A stretch of 20,884 bases of DNA from CACPJA01 sp964629335 (GTDB lineage Bacteria > Pseudomonadota > Gammaproteobacteria > Steroidobacterales > UBA11654), in assembly GCA_964629335.1 (NCBI GenBank), contig CAZVRH010000019.1, positions 1-20,884 of the forward strand, written 5' to 3'. Shown one piece after another: positions 15,399-20,884 of the stretch. The notes under the pieces are model-generated. The model saw nothing but the letters and a program-made list of their open reading frames with translations. It was not told the DNA's origin and ran no database searches. A program made the position numbers and the translations under genes. Each line of letters begins with the position of its first letter. The first letter of the stretch is position 1.

Positions 15399-16439
15399 CT
15401 ATCTCAGCGCCAGTGTAGCTTTCCCTTTTGTTGCTTGATATAGATCACCAAATCTCATGCTTCGCCAAGCGTTGATATCATTTTTCACATAAGCATCCAA
15501 AAAAGTGGTGCTGGTAGCAGCTGCAATTCTTAACGCCTCATGTTGAGGTGGCCCCGGAACATCGGTTCTGCAAATAAGACCGCCTAAATAGTGGTCGGCG
15601 CCTTCGATTAAAAGGTAATGATGAGGCGACATGGATCGAGTCTGAGATCGAGGGATTTCGTATTTGAAGGGGGCGTTGATTCGACCTGAGCCCACATCAC
15701 TAAAATCCTTGGTTCCTGTCGAGATTAGGGTGGGCACCCTTACTCCTTGCCAAGGATCTTTTGGCATGAGCGCCATTGTGCTTGGATCGCTGATCATTAG
15801 GAGAACCTTAAACCGAGTCTCATCAGAAGCTTCCCTATAACCGTCCATTGGGTTCACTAAGGTCGCACCAGCAACAATCATCGCTGTGGCTGCTCCCATT
15901 GAATGACCGGCAGCAACTAGTTTAGTGGTATCAAGTTTATTTTCTAAATCTGGCACCAGCTGCTCGATTGCCTCCAAAGAATCAACAATAAAACTCATAT
16001 CTTGTCTACGACTATCAGTCACAAATAACATCTGCTGATACATTTCTCTCATATTGTCCCTTTTTGTGACAAAACCGAGCGAGGTAGAGTCAACATGAGT
16101 GGGTTGAATCACCACATACCCATGGCTTGCCCAATAATCTGTAAAACCTTTATACATATCCCCTTTCGAACCATTGCCATGAGAGAAAACTATTACTGGA
16201 AATCTCGTTTGACCGACCGGATAAGAAATTCTGACAGGCAATTGTTTTTTTAGTGTTTCAAAATTCAAAAGAATTTCTGTGGTTTTAATTTCGTATTGAG
16301 GCTCAGTAACAGAAAAATTTGAGGGAATCACCGAACAGGATTCGATCACAAAAAGACCAATAAGGATAATCTTTAAGAAAGAAACCGGGGTTTGATGAAG
16401 AAATGACATAACTAAATTATAAACATATTTTTTACCCAC
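15399..16439 (-). CDS. Exported alpha/beta hydrolase (PAF-acetylhydrolase/dienelactone hydrolase-like)
   Basis: This protein has up to 346 residues with an N-terminal hydrophobic segment (about 19-32) followed by IESC. That could be a non-ideal lipobox or a signal-peptide end. The hydrolase fold is intact: FSHGNGS (85-91) forms the oxyanion region, GHSMG (178-182) carries the nucleophile Ser180, and Asp245 and His283 (GADH) are the likely partners. The closest family pattern is platelet-activating-factor acetylhydrolase/dienelactone hydrolase-like esterases. The GTG start is weakly supported. An ATG ten codons in (16409) would give a more standard signal peptide, and I cannot decide between them. 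An ester hydrolase role in the periplasm or at the membrane is inferred. Confidence 0.85.
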   Translation of the reverse strand: MGKKYVYNLVMSFLHQTPVSFLKIILIGLFVIESCSVIPSNFSVTEPQYEIKTTEILLNFETLKKQLPVRISYPVGQTRFPVIVFSHGNGSKGDMYKGFTDYWASHGYVVIQPTHVDSTSLGFVTKRDNMREMYQQMLFVTDSRRQDMSFIVDSLEAIEQLVPDLENKLDTTKLVAAGHSMGAATAMIVAGATLVNPMDGYREASDETRFKVLLMISDPSTMALMPKDPWQGVRVPTLISTGTKDFSDVGSGRINAPFKYEIPRSQTRSMSPHHYLLIEGADHYLGGLICRTDVPGPPQHEALRIAAATSTTFLDAYVKNDINAWRSMRFGDLYQATKGKATLALR

Positions 16440-16469
16440 CTTGAGCTTAATTTATTACAATAGTTGGTC

Positions 16470-16934
16470 ATGAAACAAAATATTAAAAAACCTGTCCAAT
16501 TAATCTTAATAACCTGGTTTATTGTTGTCGTAACTGGGTGCTCTGAACCCGAAAAGATGGGTGAAGAAATGACAGTGTCCGGGACCATTATTACCTCCGA
16601 AGATTTTGAAGGTAGATCTTTTTACATCTCTATTTTTCATGCGCAATCTGGGATTGGTTTTCAACAACATCCTCTATATGAAATAGATTCATTTACTAGT
16701 CAATCTCCAAATTTTGAACACACCTTTTTATACTCTTCTGAGGGTAATTCAGGTTTGGTGGTATACGCCTGGCTGGATTCCGATAGTGATGGGATTAATT
16801 GCACCATGACATCCAGGAATGATTTTGCAGGTGCTGATATTAATGAGGACTTCCCAAATTCTGAGAGAAGTTACTCTATTGAGTTAACAAAAGAATGTGT
16901 GGGGCCTGATTGGTTTTATCCGAATGCTGACTAA
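16470..16934 (+). CDS. Putative lipoprotein, function unknown
   Basis: This 154-residue protein has a basic N-terminus, a hydrophobic stretch and the lipobox VTGC, with the lipidated Cys at residue 24. The mature part is beta-rich. It includes a DSDSDG calcium-loop-like motif and two further Cys residues (in GINC and KEC) that might form a disulfide. I recognise no family. I use the ATG at 16470. An in-frame TTG two codons earlier is possible, and neither has a strong ribosome-binding site. It is divergent from the exported hydrolase by about 30 bases, and its last 4 bases overlap the end of the MFS gene on the other strand. Confidence 0.75.
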   Translation: MKQNIKKPVQLILITWFIVVVTGCSEPEKMGEEMTVSGTIITSEDFEGRSFYISIFHAQSGIGFQQHPLYEIDSFTSQSPNFEHTFLYSSEGNSGLVVYAWLDSDSDGINCTMTSRNDFAGADINEDFPNSERSYSIELTKECVGPDWFYPNAD

Positions 16935-18256
16935 GCCTGATTGGGCTGAATAGGCGTTGGCGCTACTTTATTAACATAGACAGCAAATAAACCAACAACG
17001 ATATTACAAACGCCTATAAATATAAATGGCGCTGAAGGATCAATCGCATCAAAAATTCTTCCGCCTATTCCCGTAGAAATTAGAATCCCAAACGCCCCTG
17101 CTAGATTAAAAACAGCAACAATAGCTCCTCGTTTCATTGGTGGAGCCTCCTGTCCCAATAGAGTGGTGGCAGCAAAAAAAGCGCATTGCTGGCCAACACC
17201 GAGAAGCATGAAGAGGGGTCTATAAGCTGGATCAAGCACATTACCTACAAAGAACATCGATAAATAACCTGCTGCAGCTAAAGCCATACAAAAACTGACC
17301 GCAATAATACGATCAACTTTATCGATTAAATAGCCAATAATGGGCGAAGCAATCAGAGCAGAGGTGGAGGCTGTAACAAACACCAGTCTTGCTGCTTTTG
17401 TGGCTTCTGATGTTGTCATGCCCATGTCAGTCCCTGCTGCAACCCCCCAAAGCACCAAAAAGGTACCAAGAATCACTAAATCACTTCTGGCTACAAAAGC
17501 AGCTGCATAGGCCAACAATATTCTGGGGTTCTTGCTTTCCTCAAGCCCAGATTTAAGTTGCGTTAGGTAAGGTATCTTTTTTTGTTCTTCTGTGGGGGTC
17601 CCTTTTTGTAAGCCAAAGGCAACAACTACGGAGGTAGTTAAGCACATGCCCGCAACAACCCACATCGCATACATTCCGGCGGTGACTTGATCGTAACCCA
17701 TTTGTGCAAAGTTCTCTGGCAAGCGAGCAAAAACTAAAGAAACAATAATCACTCCTGTTGCATTCAATATGCCAGTGACAGCAATCATTTTTCCACGCGT
17801 GCGATTTTGCGGATAATCCGCGGTAACAGTTCCTAGCATCCCAGTAGCAGCGCCCATACCGATGGCATAGATAATTCTATAGATCGTCAACTCACCAATT
17901 CCCGTCGCCAGAGGATAGAGAAAATATGATAGGCCCATTGCCGCCATACCAAAAGAATAGACCTGCCGCCTACCAATCTTGTCAGCAATGAGTCCAACAG
18001 GAAGAAAGACCATCAATAAAGCAATTTCTGCAACAACCTGCAGATCGCCGACAATGGTTCCTATTTGATCACGTTGATAATCAAGATTTTCAATAAGCAC
18101 ATAGGTGGTGGCGTAAGAGATAAAAGTTAGTAAACCGATGGTGGTGAGAGCTCCATAACAAATAGAAAAGAAATTAGTTTTAGTAACCCCTTCGACCAAA
18201 TCGATCCTAAATTTACCTTTAGGCAAAAAATTTAAACTTATATATGACTGACTCAT
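16931..18256 (-). CDS. MFS transporter, substrate unknown
   Basis: This 441-residue inner-membrane protein has about 12 hydrophobic segments and the major-facilitator signature motif A, GLIADKIGRR (88-97), in the loop after the second helix. A weaker copy, GYLIDKVDR, occurs in the second half. Transport direction and substrate cannot be read from the sequence. An AGAGAG lies upstream of the ATG. It is transcribed away from the ferrochelatase-like gene at 18491, and the two may share the 234-base intergenic region. Tail-to-tail overlap with the lipoprotein gene is 4 bases. Confidence 0.93.
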   Translation of the reverse strand: MSQSYISLNFLPKGKFRIDLVEGVTKTNFFSICYGALTTIGLLTFISYATTYVLIENLDYQRDQIGTIVGDLQVVAEIALLMVFLPVGLIADKIGRRQVYSFGMAAMGLSYFLYPLATGIGELTIYRIIYAIGMGAATGMLGTVTADYPQNRTRGKMIAVTGILNATGVIIVSLVFARLPENFAQMGYDQVTAGMYAMWVVAGMCLTTSVVVAFGLQKGTPTEEQKKIPYLTQLKSGLEESKNPRILLAYAAAFVARSDLVILGTFLVLWGVAAGTDMGMTTSEATKAARLVFVTASTSALIASPIIGYLIDKVDRIIAVSFCMALAAAGYLSMFFVGNVLDPAYRPLFMLLGVGQQCAFFAATTLLGQEAPPMKRGAIVAVFNLAGAFGILISTGIGGRIFDAIDPSAPFIFIGVCNIVVGLFAVYVNKVAPTPIQPNQA

Positions 18257-18490
18257 TGAATTCTCTCTATGATTTGAGTTATCAAAAAAACTATTAAGGA
18301 TTATAAACTCCTTTTCTCTGTTCAGTAAAGATCAAGAAGTCAGATAGTCAAAACAATTGAAAGCATTATCCATTTAATTTTCATCGCTGATGTATTTGTA
18401 AAAAGAGATAAAAAATGGAGAATTATTCTTCACGATGGAGAAATGGTTTTAAAAAAAACTTTATCTACAATCTAAGGTTGGAAAATTGAT
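18257..18490. other. Intergenic control region between divergent genes
   Basis: These 234 A+T-rich bases are the longest gene-free stretch. On the minus strand a perfect TATAAT (18300-18305) with TTTACT 18 bases upstream (18324-18329) is a likely promoter for the MFS gene. For the plus-strand gene a TACAAT (18466-18471) lies 19 bases before the ATG, with no good -35. An 8-base direct repeat, ATGGAGAA, occurs at 18415-18422 and 18435-18442. No RNA structure or small gene is evident. Confidence 0.45.
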
Positions 18491-20698
18491 ATGCTCAAAT
18501 CAGGAAAGATTCTTCTCTTATTCGCCGGTCTTTGGCTTATAGCTGTATTTGGCTTTAGAGTAATTAATACAGATAAAGTGGCCGTCATCGTAACTGACTG
18601 GGGGCAACCTGAAGGATTCTCAGACAGTTATTACCAGGGCATAGCTCAACGAAGCAGAATTGGTATTCAGGCTACGAGCGCCAACCAAGCCTGCACAGAA
18701 AATTTTGTGGGTGATTATCCCTATCGTTCTTCTATGGGCAGTTATCCCCATGTAAGTTCTTTTTTAACTGAGGATTTCGAGCAATATTATGACAACTATG
18801 GCATGTATCGTTTTGATTTCGACAACAATCTCTACATCAACGTTTTAGATGAGTCGGTCACGCTCTCTAAAGAATCTGCTGATAAATATGAAAAAATAAA
18901 GATTACAGGCTCAGGCGATGGCTACGGAAGAAGAAATATCTTAACCGTTGACCCAAGAAATGGTATGGATCCGTTGCCCAACTATTACAAAATCATGGCT
19001 CCCAACGGTATCCAAGATGTCAGAGAACAAGATGTGGCTTTTTATCGACGAATAAATATGCTGTTGGGTGCTGAAAAGGAATCAAGAGGTATGCACCCTA
19101 TGACCGATTATATGGAGCACTATCTCACTGATTTCATGCAGGAATATTTCGGTGATGAAGTTAAGATAAGGTTTGGAATGTATGAAAAAAATTCCGGGTA
19201 TTCAGCAAGGCACGATGATGTGGCGTGGGCAATGGCAAGATGGGGTGGATTTAAAAATATGCTGCTGACTCGAGAAACAACCGATCATAATTTCTATGCA
19301 AACCATTTCATGACAAGAAATAAAGTCGCTTATAAGCTTTGCAACTCTGGATTATCAAATCGTGTGGATCTTAAGCAAATTAGACAAGTTGGGCGTACTC
19401 CAGAATACAACTTGATGCTGATCCATAACATGGAACGGTATTTAGAAGAATTTTCCGACGATGAAGAGATCTCACTAATTTATGCAACCTATGGATTGCC
19501 TTGGCCAGGTAGAAACCCAGAGGGACCTCTTGGTGCACCTCACCCATGGATCAAAGAGGTTTATCATGAAAATGCTTTCAATAATTACCTTAGTTTTAAA
19601 CGATACGTAGAGACGTATTACAGTCAGGAAAACGGCGGTCGGTGGAATATCAACTTTAATAGACGCGATGGAATTGGAGGTAACGATAGCCGGACCAACA
19701 GCCTCTATGGTTATTCAAGATTCCCCAGTCCTATTTTTGGTCATCCCGACGACAAACTCCGCTTTGAAACAATTCGAGATCAAATCGAACAAGCCATTAA
19801 GAGGGAACAACGAAAAAACATTATCATTGTTCCTTCACACTGGTATTACAATGGGCAAGATACTTCCCTAAAAATCAGGGAGCTCAATAACCTACCACTG
19901 AATTCTATAGAGGAAATGAACAAAGGAATTTTTGACATTTCTTGGTGCGAAATCTACAACTCAGATGGGTCATTATCGCAAATACTGGATCGCGGTCTGG
20001 ACTGCCCCAAAGGTTACACAAAGATCATACTGATGGAAGCCTTTGATGAAGTTAAGGAGGAATTCAACATTGGTTACGCTCATAGAATCAGGGGCGGTAT
20101 TGAGCAATTTGGCGTGCTTCCTAATTTAGATATTGAAATTTTAGCTCGTGGTCCTGTGAGTTATCTAGATGGAGGAACGATTGAGGTAAGACAAGGCCGA
20201 CTAAAAGGTGCCAAACTTTTTGTAAGAAAAGATGCACACCCTGGGCAACCAGAATCTTATAGCTACCGAACAAGCTTTAGGCACCAAAACTCAAGGGACC
20301 CCAATACAGATAAGAACGCTGTAAGACCCTTCAATGAATTTACTGATTATCATGATCATTTAATCAGTGCCTGGTTTGATTTCAATGCAATGATTGGCTT
20401 ACAGGGTAAAAGTAAACCTAATGAAAACATGCCCACATTAGTGAATGCGATTTCAGATGCAGTCTACTTTGGACCTTATAGAACATTATTCAACTCACCA
20501 GCTACAATCACACTGCCCTTTGATACAACCAAAGTAACTGATTCTGAGCAAATAAAAGTTTATATTTTTAATGACTTATCACAGGAATATGAACCAATAA
20601 TCAAAGTCCCAGGTGGTCAAGATTTGAGGATCGATTTAGATCAGGGTTATGTTTCGTTTGATACTCAGGTACTCGGTATTTTTGCTGTAGGCAACTAA
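18491..20698 (+). CDS. Exported ferrochelatase-superfamily-like protein with altered active site, function unknown
   Basis: This 735-residue protein has an N-terminal hydrophobic anchor (about 7-22), so the bulk is probably periplasmic. The body follows a ferrochelatase-type layout. VAVIVTDWGQPEGF (30-43) resembles the opening VLLxNxGxP. VKIRFGMYEKNSGYSARHDDVAWAMARWG (224-252) resembles the V..gMrY..P segment. LIYATYGLPWPG (329-340) matches the SAHGLP block with Tyr334 where the catalytic His is expected. NIIIVPSHWYYNGQDTSLKIRE (443-464) aligns with the P.aF...H.ET..E block, with Gly455 for His and Asp457 for Glu. It is about twice the usual size. The C-terminus (about 655-735) has ATITLPFDTT...YIFNDLSQEYEPI...LGIFAVG, a beta domain seen at the ends of some extracellular proteins. 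If the fold call is right, it may bind rather than metallate a tetrapyrrole. It ends just before a strong hairpin. Confidence 0.6.
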   Translation: MLKSGKILLLFAGLWLIAVFGFRVINTDKVAVIVTDWGQPEGFSDSYYQGIAQRSRIGIQATSANQACTENFVGDYPYRSSMGSYPHVSSFLTEDFEQYYDNYGMYRFDFDNNLYINVLDESVTLSKESADKYEKIKITGSGDGYGRRNILTVDPRNGMDPLPNYYKIMAPNGIQDVREQDVAFYRRINMLLGAEKESRGMHPMTDYMEHYLTDFMQEYFGDEVKIRFGMYEKNSGYSARHDDVAWAMARWGGFKNMLLTRETTDHNFYANHFMTRNKVAYKLCNSGLSNRVDLKQIRQVGRTPEYNLMLIHNMERYLEEFSDDEEISLIYATYGLPWPGRNPEGPLGAPHPWIKEVYHENAFNNYLSFKRYVETYYSQENGGRWNINFNRRDGIGGNDSRTNSLYGYSRFPSPIFGHPDDKLRFETIRDQIEQAIKREQRKNIIIVPSHWYYNGQDTSLKIRELNNLPLNSIEEMNKGIFDISWCEIYNSDGSLSQILDRGLDCPKGYTKIILMEAFDEVKEEFNIGYAHRIRGGIEQFGVLPNLDIEILARGPVSYLDGGTIEVRQGRLKGAKLFVRKDAHPGQPESYSYRTSFRHQNSRDPNTDKNAVRPFNEFTDYHDHLISAWFDFNAMIGLQGKSKPNENMPTLVNAISDAVYFGPYRTLFNSPATITLPFDTTKVTDSEQIKVYIFNDLSQEYEPIIKVPGGQDLRIDLDQGYVSFDTQVLGIFAVGN

Positions 20699-20733
20699 AA
20701 AGGGACAAGCTATGGAGGAATGCTTGTCCCTTT
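20699..20733. terminator. Bidirectional intrinsic terminator
   Basis: A perfect 12-bp inverted repeat (AAAGGGACAAGC at 20699-20710, GCTTGTCCCTTT at 20722-20733) has an 11-base loop. It is flanked by an A run on the left and TTTCTT on the right. It starts 1 base after the ferrochelatase-like gene stop and 23 bases from the end of the convergent receptor gene, so it can serve both. Confidence 0.9.
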
Positions 20734-20755
20734 CTTCGTGGGGGGGAACCGCTAG

Positions 20756-20884
20756 TTAGAACTTATAACTAGCTCTAATCCCTATCACTCTTTTATCAGC
20801 CAAGGCAATAGACACTACCCTAGGTCCACTGGCAGTTGTCGCACCATCACCAAATCCGCCGGTGATGCCAGATAAATCATACAA
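20756..20884 (-). CDS. C-terminal end of a TonB-dependent outer-membrane receptor (partial)
   Basis: The last 129 bases read on the minus strand encode 42 residues and a TAA stop. The frame is open to the right edge, so the start is outside. The final GPRVVSIALADKRVIGIRASYKF shows alternating barrel strands and the terminal Phe. GPRVVS...G....Y.F is the standard ending of TonB-dependent receptors. The ligand cannot be told from this fragment. It converges on the ferrochelatase-like gene and shares its terminator. Confidence 0.8.
   Translation of the reverse strand: MYDLSGITGGFGDGATTASGPRVVSIALADKRVIGIRASYKF

Noticed and set aside
1..20884. CRISPR array, prophage or insertion sequence
   Set aside because: No regularly spaced repeats, terminal inverted repeats, transposase or phage genes were seen on either strand.

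Overview
The window looks like chromosomal DNA from a Gram-negative, glutathione-using proteobacterium. Two TonB-dependent outer-membrane receptors (one cut by the right edge), a lipoprotein with a clear lipobox and a GloB glyoxalase II support this. The A+T-leaning composition, tight packing and TonB receptors fit a free-living aquatic (probably marine) gammaproteobacterium, but that placement is an inference from gene content and no taxonomic marker is present. No transposase, integrase, phage gene or CRISPR array is visible.

Left block (1-5328, minus strand): a three-gene unit is headed by a TPP (thiamine pyrophosphate) riboswitch whose 3' side contains the ribosome-binding site of a TonB-dependent receptor. 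The receptor is followed by a tandem alpha/beta-hydrolase-fold protein with both nucleophile positions substituted, then by an FAD-linked oxidase that runs off the left edge. This looks like a thiamine-controlled uptake and processing locus and is the most interesting part of the window. A YcbL/GloC-type metallo-hydrolase is transcribed divergently from it.

Middle block (5974-12658): a small two-helix membrane protein and a divergent polytopic protein resembling the ferric-reductase/MsrQ fold are followed by a minus-strand operon. In transcription order the operon holds a class III omega-aminotransferase, CoA-acylating (methyl)malonate-semialdehyde dehydrogenase (mmsA), alanine dehydrogenase (ald), moaA and a PaaI-type thioesterase. 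The first three form a closed beta-alanine-type catabolic cycle. The aminotransferase consumes pyruvate and makes alanine, Ald regenerates pyruvate and ammonia, and MmsA turns the semialdehyde into an acyl-CoA. moaA is carried downstream, and moaB starts about 100 bases away on the other strand.

Right block (12759-20884): moaB, gloB, tRNA-Arg(ACG), a cupin and an isoprenylcysteine-methyltransferase-like membrane protein follow each other on the plus strand. Then come an exported alpha/beta hydrolase (minus), a lipoprotein (plus), an MFS transporter (minus) and a 735-residue exported protein (plus). I read the last as a divergent ferrochelatase-superfamily member with altered active-site residues. 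It ends at a strong hairpin shared with the 3' end of a second TonB-dependent receptor.

Convergent gene pairs here have almost no spacing (9, 21 and 1 bases, and a 4-base overlap), so the genome is compact. No gene-free stretch exceeds 300 bases; the longest is 18257-18490.
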